Of a DNA stretch of 33,130 bases, positions 24,652-31,504 are shown in pieces. Position 1 is the first letter of the stretch. The number at the start of each line of letters is the position of its first letter. The notes beneath the pieces are model-generated. The model was not told the DNA's origin and did not search any database. It saw nothing but the letters and a program-made list of their open reading frames with translations. The stretch comes from Kiritimatiellia bacterium (lineage in GTDB: Bacteria > Verrucomicrobiota > Kiritimatiellia > RFP12 > UBA1067): contig JAFXTB010000160.1 of NCBI GenBank assembly GCA_017525225.1, positions 1 through 33,130 on the forward strand. Direction: 5' to 3'. The translations under genes were made by a program, and so were the position numbers.

Positions 24652-24795
24652 TCAATCGCTTGAGCGTTGATCATCAGGGACAAAGCCGGATCCCGCTGGT
24701 CCGAGGCAGTATGTTGCCATGGTGGACCAGTTGACGCTTCCCTCGCCAACAGGGCTGAGTCTTGCGACGTCGGTCGCGATTTCATTTGGTGTCAT
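24652..24795 (-). CDS. Putative graspetide precursor peptide (47 aa)
   Basis: A 47-residue peptide between the ABC exporter and the ATP-grasp ligase. The start has an AAGGAAAC ribosome-binding site at ideal distance within a clean A-rich leader. The N-terminal part (MTPNEIATDVARLSPVGEG) is helical and could serve as leader. The C-terminal part is rich in hydroxyl residues (Ser24, Thr25, Thr28, Ser36) and ends in Asp41, Asp42 and Asp47, the side-chain partners that graspetide ligases join. Cys30 is also present. The canonical microviridin PFFARFL leader motif is absent. An in-frame ATG further upstream lies inside the exporter gene and is less likely. Size, position and residue bias support the call; modification is inferred. 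Confidence 0.72.
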   Translation of the reverse strand: MTPNEIATDVARLSPVGEGSVNWSTMATYCLGPAGSGFVPDDQRSSD

Positions 24796-24817
24796 TTTTT
24801 GTTTCCTTTTTTTGTTT

Positions 24818-24850
24818 TTGGTTAACCAATGCAGCGGACACCCGTCCGCT
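24818..24850 (-). promoter_or_regulatory. Two inverted repeats upstream of the precursor
   Basis: TTGGTTAACCAA (24818-24829) is a perfect 12-bp palindrome. AGCGGAC-ACCC-GTCCGCT (24833-24850) is a 7-bp stem-loop overlapping the exporter stop. They lie 22-55 bases before the precursor ATG and could be an operator or an mRNA processing site. No T-run follows. Confidence 0.45.
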
Positions 24851-26522
24851 ACAAGATCGTATACGAGGGTTGTTCTGGAATCTGACAAAAAATCTTTTCG
24901 TCGCAGAGGTCTATGAGCGCCGGGTCGTGGCTGACGACAAGGACGATGCGCCCGAGCGCGAGACGGCGGAGCAGTTTCCCGAATGTCTCACGTGCGTCCG
25001 CATCGAGATGGTTGGTCACTTCATCCAGGACAAGAATGTCCGGCTTGCGCACGAGTGCGCGCGCGATGGCGAGGCGTTGCATTTCGCCTCCCGAAAGAGA
25101 CTGCCCATTGAGTCCGACTCGCGTGTCCAGCCCGTTGGGCAGCCTTTCGACTACTTCGCCGAGTCCGCTGAGCATCACCGCCTCTTTTATGCATTCCTCT
25201 GTAAATGCCGGATCGCGCAGTGTGATGTTGTCGCGCACGGTGCCTGAAACGAGGAGACTATCCTGGAAAACGGCACCAATGCTTCTTCTGAATGCGTATG
25301 CGTCAAGCGTCTTCAGTTGCTGTCCGTTTACGAGAATTTCGCCGGACTGTGGTTCTAGGGCTGCTGTGGCAAGCTTGAGAAGCGTAGTCTTGCCCGTGCC
25401 GTTGTCCCCTACAAGCGCGACAACCCTGCCGACACGGAAGATGGCCGAGAAATCCTTGATGACAGGCCTTGCGTCAGAACCCGGATAGGCGAATGTCACG
25501 TTGCGGAATTCGATACTTTCGATGGAATCCAGGCGACGGCCCCGCAATATTGGCGGCTCGCGATTGAGTATTTCACCGAGCGAGTCGATGCCCTCGCGGA
25601 GCGCGGCGGTCTCGGGAAGAAGCGAGACGATTCCCTGCACTGACTGCATCGCCGTAAGGAAGAGCATCTGATACACGACCACGTCGCCTACGGGAATTAA
25701 TCCTTTGGTGACGAACATACCGGCGAGGCCGAGTACGGCGACTTCGCCGGCAACGAGGATTGAATTGAGGATGGCTCCGAATGCCACGGTCAGGCGGTCC
25801 ATCGCGCAGTTTCCGTCCTTGAGGGCGGCAAGCGACTTGCGCGGTGAATCGGCGAATCGGTGTCCGGCCGCGAGTATCTGCAGAAAAGGCAACGAGTGGA
25901 AGAAGTCGAACAGCACGGCGAAGGCCCCGTCGCTTCTCTTTCGTACGGCGTGGGATGTTGTGGCGAAGTGGCGTGAGAATGGAAGAAAGAGGACTATCGA
26001 GAACGGAATAAACGCCATGAACGCAAATCCGAGCGCGGGAGAACGCGAATACAATGCGAAGCCAGCGGCGAACATCGTGACGATGGCGGTGAGAAGGTGC
26101 GGGTAGAGTCCGGTAACGAACCCGCCGACCGCATACGTATCGCGTGTGAGTTTTGCGACGAATGTACCCTCGGCGAGAGGTGATAGCTCTGGCGGGGGAA
26201 GGTCCATGATGGCGCAAATGGTCTTTTCTTGCAGCTTCAGTTCGATGCTGCGCGCCCGCGAAAGGATGAACCGCTGGAGGCAGGGCGTCATGATCGCCCG
26301 GATGAACAGCAACACACAGAGCGTGACAAACGGCGCGACTGGCGACATCCTGCCGACGAGCGAGTCGATGAATCGCCCCGTGGCAAAAGGAACGGCGATT
26401 CCGGCGACGGTCAGCGCGATCAGGAGTGGAGAATATGCAAACACAATCGCCGGGGACGACAGTATGGTAGAAGCAAGGAAACTTATCCTGCCGAAGTTCG
26501 ACTTTTTCTTGTCAGTATCCAT
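24849..26522 (-). CDS. ABC exporter (membrane domain fused to ATPase), likely RiPP exporter
   Basis: A 557-residue half-transporter. The first ~330 residues contain hydrophobic helices ('VFAYSPLLIALTVAGIAVPF') of the ABC-exporter membrane type. The ATPase domain begins near residue 337 ('IEFRNVTFAYPGSD') with Walker A 'GDNGTGKTTLL', Q-loop 'GAVFQDSLL', signature 'LSGGEMQRLAIARAL', Walker B 'ILVLDEVTNHLD' and H-loop 'VVSHDP'. No C39 peptidase domain precedes the membrane part, so it would not itself cleave a leader. ATG 26522 was chosen because the protein begins like other exporters there; the open frame continues upstream across an intergenic repeat and the promoter of the divergent gene, which is implausible. 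It is the first gene of the precursor/ligase operon. Confidence 0.88.
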   Translation of the reverse strand: MDTDKKKSNFGRISFLASTILSSPAIVFAYSPLLIALTVAGIAVPFATGRFIDSLVGRMSPVAPFVTLCVLLFIRAIMTPCLQRFILSRARSIELKLQEKTICAIMDLPPPELSPLAEGTFVAKLTRDTYAVGGFVTGLYPHLLTAIVTMFAAGFALYSRSPALGFAFMAFIPFSIVLFLPFSRHFATTSHAVRKRSDGAFAVLFDFFHSLPFLQILAAGHRFADSPRKSLAALKDGNCAMDRLTVAFGAILNSILVAGEVAVLGLAGMFVTKGLIPVGDVVVYQMLFLTAMQSVQGIVSLLPETAALREGIDSLGEILNREPPILRGRRLDSIESIEFRNVTFAYPGSDARPVIKDFSAIFRVGRVVALVGDNGTGKTTLLKLATAALEPQSGEILVNGQQLKTLDAYAFRRSIGAVFQDSLLVSGTVRDNITLRDPAFTEECIKEAVMLSGLGEVVERLPNGLDTRVGLNGQSLSGGEMQRLAIARALVRKPDILVLDEVTNHLDADARETFGKLLRRLALGRIVLVVSHDPALIDLCDEKIFCQIPEQPSYTIL

Positions 26523-26612
26523 TCTTGCATAACATACGATGCCGTCACAGAAATCTGACATTGACATCTTCGATAAAGTAGCAAAACATCCGATGTTGGT
26601 GGTGGTCTGGTT

Positions 26613-26701
26613 GGGCACGATTGCGAAGAAAATGGCTAATCGTGCCCGATTTGAGCATGATTTTCTGGGCACGATTACGAAGAAAAAGGCTAATCGTGCC
26701 C
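26613..26701 (+). repeat. Tandem pair of 35-nt imperfect-palindrome repeats
   Basis: Two units at 26613-26647 and 26667-26701, 54 bases apart. Each has perfect arms GGGCACGATT and AATCGTGCCC around a 15-base loop (GCGAAGAAAATGGCT and ACGAAGAAAAAGGCT). They lie between the divergent exporter operon and the AAA ATPase gene, just before the latter's -35. Confidence 0.9.
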
Positions 26702-26709
26702 GTTTGCCG

Positions 26710-26738
26710 TTGACTTGTCTCAAGTGAAATGATATAAT
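26710..26738 (+). promoter_or_regulatory. Promoter of the AAA ATPase gene
   Basis: TTGACT (26710-26715), 17 bases, TATAAT (26733-26738), close to sigma70 consensus, about 15 bases from transcript start to ATG 26760. Confidence 0.78.
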
Positions 26739-26759
26739 TTTTCGCGCAGGAGTGAAAAG

Positions 26760-28193
26760 ATGAAAGATTTCTTTGGAAGAGATGAATTGTTGGACGCTTT
26801 GAAGACACTGTGGGCAAAGCGCGTTTCTTCGCTTGTCACATGTCGTGGGAGACGGCGCATCGGGAAGTCTACTCTCATTGAGGAATTCGCTTCTCGCAGC
26901 GGAGCGTTCTTCATCAAGATCGAAGGTTTGCGTCCCAAGGCGGGGCTTGCGAACAGGGACGAACTCGCATATTTCGCATCCTCCCTTGCAAGGCAGACTG
27001 GGTGCGACAAGACGCCGCCGGAAGATTGGCTCTCGGCATTTTCGCGACTCGACCGCGAGATTCCCGATGGAAGGCGCGTAGTCGTTCTTCTGGACGAGAT
27101 ATCGTGGATGGGATATTACGACAAGACGTTTCCTGAAGTACTCAAGACGGCATGGGACGATCTGTTCAAGAAACATCCGAAGTTGGTTCTTGTCCTTTGC
27201 GGAAGCGTGTCGATGTGGATCAAGGAAAACATTATCGACAATGGTGCGTTTGCCGGGCGTCGATCATACGATCTGATGGTACCGGAACTGCCGCTTGCCG
27301 ACTGCGTGAAATTCTGGGGAAAGTCAGCCAAGCGGGGGAACGCCAATGACATCCTTGATGTCCTTTCCGTGACCGGAGGCGTGCCAAGATATCTCGAAGA
27401 GGTCAATCCGGCGCTTTCCGCCGATGAAAACATCAGGCGTCTTGCCTATCTTCCGAAGAGCGTCCTCGCGGAAGACTTCGAGGATATGATTCGCGATGTC
27501 ATTACGGGCGAACCTGATGTTCGGGCGGATATCCTGCGCGCGCTCGTCGGAGCGCCGAAGAACGTGTCCGAGATATCCGAAGCGATCGGGAAGAAGAAGA
27601 ACGGACATCTGTCTTCCGCGCTTGAGGAACTGGCCGAGGCAGGCTTCATCGTCGCCGACCAAGGAATCAACCCCGAAACGGGCAAGCCGGCCAACTCGCT
27701 TCGATACAGGCTGAAGGACAACTACGCGCGGTTCTATCTCCGCTATATCGAGCCGGTTGCCCGCATGGTGGACAGTGGCGCTTTCGCGTTCACGTCGCTT
27801 GAACAGCTGGGAGGGTGGAGTGCCGTGAAGGGGTTCGCGTTCGAGAATCTCGTGGTAAACAATTTTCGTGAGTTTCTCGCACCCTTGGGCCTGGAACGCT
27901 CCTTGGTCCTCTCTGCCGCGCCGTTTCGCAGGGACAGCCGTTCGGGAAACGGCGGCACGCAGGTGGATCTCATGCTGCAGACGGCTCTCGGCGTCTATTT
28001 CGTGGAGATCAAGCGACAAGCGGAGATCGGACGAGAGGTCATAGAGGAAGTCGCCGAGAAGGTGAGGCGGGTCCGCGTGCCGCGCGGGAAGGCGGTCAAG
28101 ACCGCGCTTGTATACAGCGGTCATCTCGCCCCCATTGTGGAAGCGCAAGGCTACTTCAACGCTGTGATTGACATGCAAGACATTCTCTTCTGA
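26760..28193 (+). CDS. AAA ATPase with nuclease-like C-terminal domain (DUF234-type)
   Basis: A 477-residue 'archaeal-type' STAND/AAA ATPase. The N-terminus 'FFGRDELLDALKTLW' and Walker A 'RGRRRIGKST' (29-38), Walker B 'VVVLLDEISWM' (about 106-116) and sensor-like 'LCGSVSMWIKENI' are clear. 'SVTGGVPRYLEEV' and a winged-helix region ('NVSEISEAIGKKKNGHLSSALEEL') follow. The C-terminus contains 'QVDLML' and 'VYFVEIKRQ' (about 400-420), a PD-(D/E)xK nuclease-like core. These genes occur in many scattered copies and their function is poorly understood; conflict or selfish roles have been proposed. AGGAGTG precedes the ATG by about seven bases. Confidence 0.85.
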   Translation: MKDFFGRDELLDALKTLWAKRVSSLVTCRGRRRIGKSTLIEEFASRSGAFFIKIEGLRPKAGLANRDELAYFASSLARQTGCDKTPPEDWLSAFSRLDREIPDGRRVVVLLDEISWMGYYDKTFPEVLKTAWDDLFKKHPKLVLVLCGSVSMWIKENIIDNGAFAGRRSYDLMVPELPLADCVKFWGKSAKRGNANDILDVLSVTGGVPRYLEEVNPALSADENIRRLAYLPKSVLAEDFEDMIRDVITGEPDVRADILRALVGAPKNVSEISEAIGKKKNGHLSSALEELAEAGFIVADQGINPETGKPANSLRYRLKDNYARFYLRYIEPVARMVDSGAFAFTSLEQLGGWSAVKGFAFENLVVNNFREFLAPLGLERSLVLSAAPFRRDSRSGNGGTQVDLMLQTALGVYFVEIKRQAEIGREVIEEVAEKVRRVRVPRGKAVKTALVYSGHLAPIVEAQGYFNAVIDMQDILF

Positions 28194-28205
28194 ACCGCGT
28201 CACGG

Positions 28206-28240
28206 GCCGTATGTTATCGTGCCATTAGGCAGATTCCGGC
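28206..28240 (+). repeat. Four-copy intergenic element, copy 2
   Basis: Copy 2 has core 28210-28237, 28 bases identical to copy 3. It starts 16 bases after the AAA ATPase stop and precedes kinase 2. The right-hand part diverges quickly. Confidence 0.88.
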
Positions 28241-28324
28241 GGGTACGGAGGTTGACTCCATTGTCGGCGATGCTTTTCAGGGAACCAACCAGGACAGTGC
28301 AGTTCGTTTAAGAGGGACAACAAA

Positions 28325-29689
28325 ATGCAACAGATTGCTGAATGTAAGCTTGAATGTGAGATAGGCCGCGGCGCATACGGCAAGGTATACCTTGCCGTCA
28401 TGCCGGACGGCGAACGCGTGGCGGTGAAGATCTGCCAGCGCGAGGACATCGGTGACGAGCGTTACCAGCGCGAGCTGCGCGGCGCGAAGCTCTACCGGTT
28501 GATTCCGCCGCAGGAGGGGCTTGTCCGCATGAGGAACCTCGTCGAGAAGGACTGGGGTTTCTACACGATCATGGATCTTGCTGACGACGAGTTCGGCGGT
28601 TCTCCTGGCTCTCCGGAAGCCTACCGCCCCAAGACGCTTGCAAGCGTCATCAAAGGCGAGAAGGCGCTGCCGCTGAAGGAATGCGTCAAGCTCGCCATTG
28701 CGCTTGCAAAGGGACTTGCCGCGCTTCAGCGTCACCATCTCCTGCACCGCGACATAAAGCCGGGGAACGTGCTGTACGTCAAAGGCAAGCCCGTGCTTTC
28801 AGATCCCGGCCTTGTCGTCGAGGAGTCCGCATCGGTCTCTACCGTCGGCACTCCGGAATATATTCCGCCTGAAAGGAAGTTCACGGCCGCGGCAAGCCAC
28901 ATATACAGCCTCGGCCTCACACTCAAGGCGGCGAGCTTCGGCCGGCAGGTCGAAGACCTCGACAAGGGGCCTGCGATGGAGGCCGACACGGGCGAAGCGT
29001 GCTTCCCCGCATGGTGGCGCATCCTCAACAAGGCGGCAGACCCCGTTCCGTCGCAGCGCTACCAGTCCGCCAAGGCGCTTCTGAAAGACGTCGAGATGCT
29101 CCGGCTCAGGATGGTGGCGTCGTCGGTCTGTCGTTCATGGATGCTTTATGCGGCGATGGCACTTCTTCTGCCGTTGGTTGGGGTATACATATATAGGTTT
29201 TCCCGCGAAAGGGACAGACTCACGTCCGCACTGGAGACTGCTTCCCGCGAACTTGACGCGGCTTCCCGCGAAAGGAAGCGGCTGGAACCAGAGATTAAAC
29301 GGGTGAAAAAGTTTGAGGACGTCAGGAAACGTCTGGACGACATGTCGGCGAAGGACCCGTTGGCCTGGTCGTGGTTCAAGGGATCGTATTTCTGCCGCAC
29401 GGATGAATCGTACATGCAAAAGCTGAAAAGGGCGGAGGAGAAGGATCCGGCGATTGCTGCGAAGATGCGTGGCATTATCGAAACGCTGCAGAAGATCGAC
29501 AAGAAGGGTGAAGAGAACAACCGGCGGATAAAGGCACTGCAAGAAGAAGCCGCGACGGGACAGGGCGCTGCCGAGAAGTACAATCAGGCCGAAATGCTCT
29601 CTCGGGCGAACGCCAAGCTTGTCCAGGCCTGGCTGTCGCATGTGGAGCAGTTCACGTTGCTGGAGGATGAAGTCAAGGCGAAGGAGTGA
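28325..29689 (+). CDS. Transmembrane Ser/Thr protein kinase (kinase 2, paralogue of kinase 1)
   Basis: A 454-residue kinase whose first ~290 residues closely match kinase 1, at both protein and DNA level. Lys35, Glu50, 'HRDIKPGN' (141-148) and DPG (160-162) are retained. At the helix-F position, however, the Asp (Asp191 in kinase 1) is His192 ('SHIYSLG'); this Asp normally anchors the catalytic loop, so activity may be reduced. A membrane helix lies near 272-293. The outer part is a ~160-residue coiled-coil-rich region containing only one copy of the kinase 1 repeat pattern ('RRIKALQEEA' region). No sigma factor follows. The start has GGGACAAC upstream and matches kinase 1. Confidence 0.9.
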   Translation: MQQIAECKLECEIGRGAYGKVYLAVMPDGERVAVKICQREDIGDERYQRELRGAKLYRLIPPQEGLVRMRNLVEKDWGFYTIMDLADDEFGGSPGSPEAYRPKTLASVIKGEKALPLKECVKLAIALAKGLAALQRHHLLHRDIKPGNVLYVKGKPVLSDPGLVVEESASVSTVGTPEYIPPERKFTAAASHIYSLGLTLKAASFGRQVEDLDKGPAMEADTGEACFPAWWRILNKAADPVPSQRYQSAKALLKDVEMLRLRMVASSVCRSWMLYAAMALLLPLVGVYIYRFSRERDRLTSALETASRELDAASRERKRLEPEIKRVKKFEDVRKRLDDMSAKDPLAWSWFKGSYFCRTDESYMQKLKRAEEKDPAIAAKMRGIIETLQKIDKKGEENNRRIKALQEEAATGQGAAEKYNQAEMLSRANAKLVQAWLSHVEQFTLLEDEVKAKE

Positions 29690-29710
29690 GGCTCTTTGTG
29701 TCGTAGAGTG

Positions 29711-29755
29711 CGCTATGTTATCGTGCCATTAGGCAGATTCCAGCTGAGAGGGCCG
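29711..29755 (+). repeat. Four-copy intergenic element, copy 3
   Basis: Copy 3 core 29714-29741 is identical to copy 2 over 28 bases, followed by AGCTGAGAGGGCC, close to copy 4's GGCTGAGAGAGCCC. It begins 24 bases after the kinase 2 stop. Confidence 0.88.
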
Positions 29756-29760
29756 GACAA

Positions 29761-29825
29761 TCCCGTTCGGGAAAATCAGCTTCAGATTTGCTCCGTTTTC
29801 GTACTGTTTATCCCGTTCGGGATAA
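29761..29825 (+). promoter_or_regulatory. hipB: Two palindromic operators upstream of hipBA
   Basis: TTATCCCGTTCGGGATAA (29808-29825) has 8-bp arms around a TT centre, and TCCCGTTCGGGA (29761-29772) repeats its core 50 bases upstream, nearly five helical turns. The E. coli HipB operator is TATCC-N8-GGATA; here the form is TATCC-N6-GGATA. The second ends eight bases before the -35, consistent with autorepression. Confidence 0.72.
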
Positions 29826-29832
29826 TTTCTGG

Positions 29833-29861
29833 TTGAATCGTAATTCAGAATGTGATAAAAT
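29833..29861 (+). promoter_or_regulatory. Promoter of the hipBA operon
   Basis: TTGAAT (29833-29838), 17 bases, TAAAAT (29856-29861). It places transcription start near 29868, which rules out the GTG at 29852 as hipB start. Confidence 0.65.
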
Positions 29862-29896
29862 ACGGTCCAAAAATCGGTCTAATCAGGATAATGCTT

Positions 29897-30127
29897 ATGA
29901 TTCAGGTAGACAGCATGGTGGAAATCGCCGATTCTGTGCGTAAGGCACGTAAGGAGCAAGGAGTGTCTCAGACGGTTCTTGCTCAGCTTTCCAATGTTGG
30001 TCTTCGTTTTCTTTGTGAGGTTGAACATGGAAAAAGCACGGTGAGGTTCGACAAATTGCTGTCCGTCCTGACTTCGCTTGGAATTACGCTGCGGCTAGAA
30101 ATGCCATCGGAGTCTTCAAATGCATGA
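29897..30127 (+). CDS. hipB: HipB-like antitoxin (XRE helix-turn-helix)
   Basis: A 76-residue DNA-binding antitoxin. The XRE fold is seen as 'ADSVRKARKEQGVSQTVLAQLSNVGLRFLCEVEHGK', with the recognition helix around 'NVGLRFLCEVE', and 'TVRFDKLLSVLTSLGITLRL' forming the dimerising end. HipB binds and neutralises HipA and represses the operon. ATG 29897 has AGGA eight bases upstream; ATG 29915 (AGGT) is possible, and the longer GTG start would lie in the promoter. It overlaps hipA by eight bases. Confidence 0.87.
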   Translation: MIQVDSMVEIADSVRKARKEQGVSQTVLAQLSNVGLRFLCEVEHGKSTVRFDKLLSVLTSLGITLRLEMPSESSNA

Positions 30128-31361
30128 ATCGCTGAAAGTCTATCTGAAGAACAGCTTCGTAGGGTGGTTCTCCCATGAGACGGTCGGCGATGAGTATTCG
30201 TTTGAGTATGACAAGGACTATCTTGCGCACCCGGTCGAGGGCGCGCTTTCCTTTGCGTTGCCATTGACAGACGGGAAGTTCGATTCCACGCATGCCTTCA
30301 ACTTCTTCTCGAACCTGCTGCCTCCTCGTGTCGTCCGGCAACGGCTTGGCGCAAGTCTCCATTTGTCGCAGCATAACGTGTTTGGATTCCTCAAGGCCAT
30401 CGGCGGGGACTGCGCTGGTGCCGTGTCGCTCTATCCCTCATGGGCTAAACCGACACCACAGGATGTAGAGCATGTACGAGAGCTTTCCGAGGAAGAGGCC
30501 GTACGGATATTGAAATCACTCAAGCGCCGGCCGTTGTATGCAGCCGGAGAGGAGGGATACCGTTATTCCGGCGCTGGCGCACAGGACAAGCTGATTGCCA
30601 GGGTTGTGGACGGCAAGGTCATTTTGCCGCTCTACGGAACTCCTTCGACGCATATCATAAAGCCGCCGGCGGATGGATTTGAAGATTCGGTTATCAATGA
30701 ATGCTTTTGCCAGTGCCTTGCATCGAGAGTCGGACTTCCCGCATCGCGTGCTGAAATCATAATGCTTGGCGGCGAGGGGTACTATGTTTCGGAACGCTAT
30801 GATCGCGAAGTTGTCTCGGGCAAGCCAATTCGTCTGCATCAGGAGGACTTCTGTCAGTTGCTTTCCGTCGATCCTGAGATGAAGTACGAAGCGGATGGCG
30901 GTCCGTCGATAGCGGACTGCATCTCCGTCATGCGCCGCATGAGGATGACCGCGACGAGTCAGCTCGCGTTTATCGATTCAATAGTGTTCAACTACATTAT
31001 CGGTAACGCCGACGCGCACGCGAAGAACTTGTCGGTCGTTTACCACGGCAAAAGCGCCGTGCTGGCACCGCTCTACGATCTGGTGTCCACCGTAGTCTAT
31101 CCTGAACTGTCAAGGGAGATGGCGATGGGTATTGGCGGCGAGATGCGGTTTGTGGCGATAACCCGTGCAAACTTCTCCAGGATGGCCAGCGGTTGCGGCA
31201 TTTCGCCGAAACTCGTGCTGTCGCGCCTTGATGCTCTTTGTGGCCGCGTAACCACTGCGGCTGAACGCCTAGCCGAGGAATTCAACGCTTCCTGGCCGAG
31301 CGGTATGTACGGAAAGATCATAGAGACGATAACGTCACACGTCGCGCAAGTGGCGTCCTGA
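30120..31361 (+). CDS. hipA: HipA-family serine/threonine kinase toxin
   Basis: A 413-residue full-length HipA. The N-terminal domain (couple_hipA; 'HPVEGALSFALPLTDGKF', 'FNFFSNLLPP') precedes the PI3K-like kinase. The ATP loop is 'YSGAGAQDKLIARV' and 'STHIIKPP' holds the ATP-binding Lys. The catalytic loop is 'GNADAHAKN' (295-303) and 'LAPLYDLVST' holds the metal-binding Asp. E. coli HipA phosphorylates glutamyl-tRNA synthetase and induces growth arrest; HipA homologues may target other synthetases. The exact target here is unknown. It overlaps hipB, an operon arrangement typical of toxin-antitoxin modules. Confidence 0.93.
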   Translation: MHESLKVYLKNSFVGWFSHETVGDEYSFEYDKDYLAHPVEGALSFALPLTDGKFDSTHAFNFFSNLLPPRVVRQRLGASLHLSQHNVFGFLKAIGGDCAGAVSLYPSWAKPTPQDVEHVRELSEEEAVRILKSLKRRPLYAAGEEGYRYSGAGAQDKLIARVVDGKVILPLYGTPSTHIIKPPADGFEDSVINECFCQCLASRVGLPASRAEIIMLGGEGYYVSERYDREVVSGKPIRLHQEDFCQLLSVDPEMKYEADGGPSIADCISVMRRMRMTATSQLAFIDSIVFNYIIGNADAHAKNLSVVYHGKSAVLAPLYDLVSTVVYPELSREMAMGIGGEMRFVAITRANFSRMASGCGISPKLVLSRLDALCGRVTTAAERLAEEFNASWPSGMYGKIIETITSHVAQVAS

Positions 31362-31368
31362 CGTAATC

Positions 31369-31464
31369 TTGTCAGATTTATCGCCCCCCTGCCGTATATT
31401 ATCGTGCCATTAGGCAGATTCCGGCTGAGAGAGCCCGGACAGGTCTGCGGGCAGAGATTTTCGC
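31369..31464 (+). repeat. Four-copy intergenic element, copy 4
   Basis: The longest match to copy 1: TTGTCAGATTT at the left, core 31395-31422, then GGCTGAGAGAGCCCGGACAG and GTCTGCGGGC, ending in ATTTTCGC. It starts eight bases after the hipA stop. TGCC-ATTA-GGCA inside the core could form a tiny hairpin. Confidence 0.88.
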
Positions 31465-31492
31465 GAGATTTCCGACCCGCCGGCCTGATTTT

Positions 31493-31503
31493 TATGATAT
31501 ACT
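31493..31503 (+). promoter_or_regulatory. Possible -10 of the zinc-ribbon/LRR gene
   Basis: Overlapping TATGAT (31493-31498) and TATACT (31498-31503) are -10-like, but no convincing -35 lies upstream. If used, the leader before ATG 31901 is nearly 400 bases. Confidence 0.35.
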
Positions 31504-31504
31504 A

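Noticed and set aside
24652-24888. A longer 78-aa form of the precursor peptide
   Set aside because: Its upstream ATG is inside the exporter gene; the internal ATG at 24795 has the strong ribosome site and clean intergenic leader.
26523-27176. A long N-terminal extension of the ABC exporter
   Set aside because: It would run through the palindromic repeats and the AAA ATPase promoter and overlap the start of that gene; the exporter fold begins near 26522.
29852-29896. GTG start at 29852 for hipB
   Set aside because: It lies within the -10 region; the start at 29897 has a ribosome site and lies after the predicted transcript start.
20257-31464. True integron attC sites
   Set aside because: Orientation and placement fit, but I do not see paired RYYYAAC/GTTRRRY core sites or the folded arms, and no integrase is in the window.
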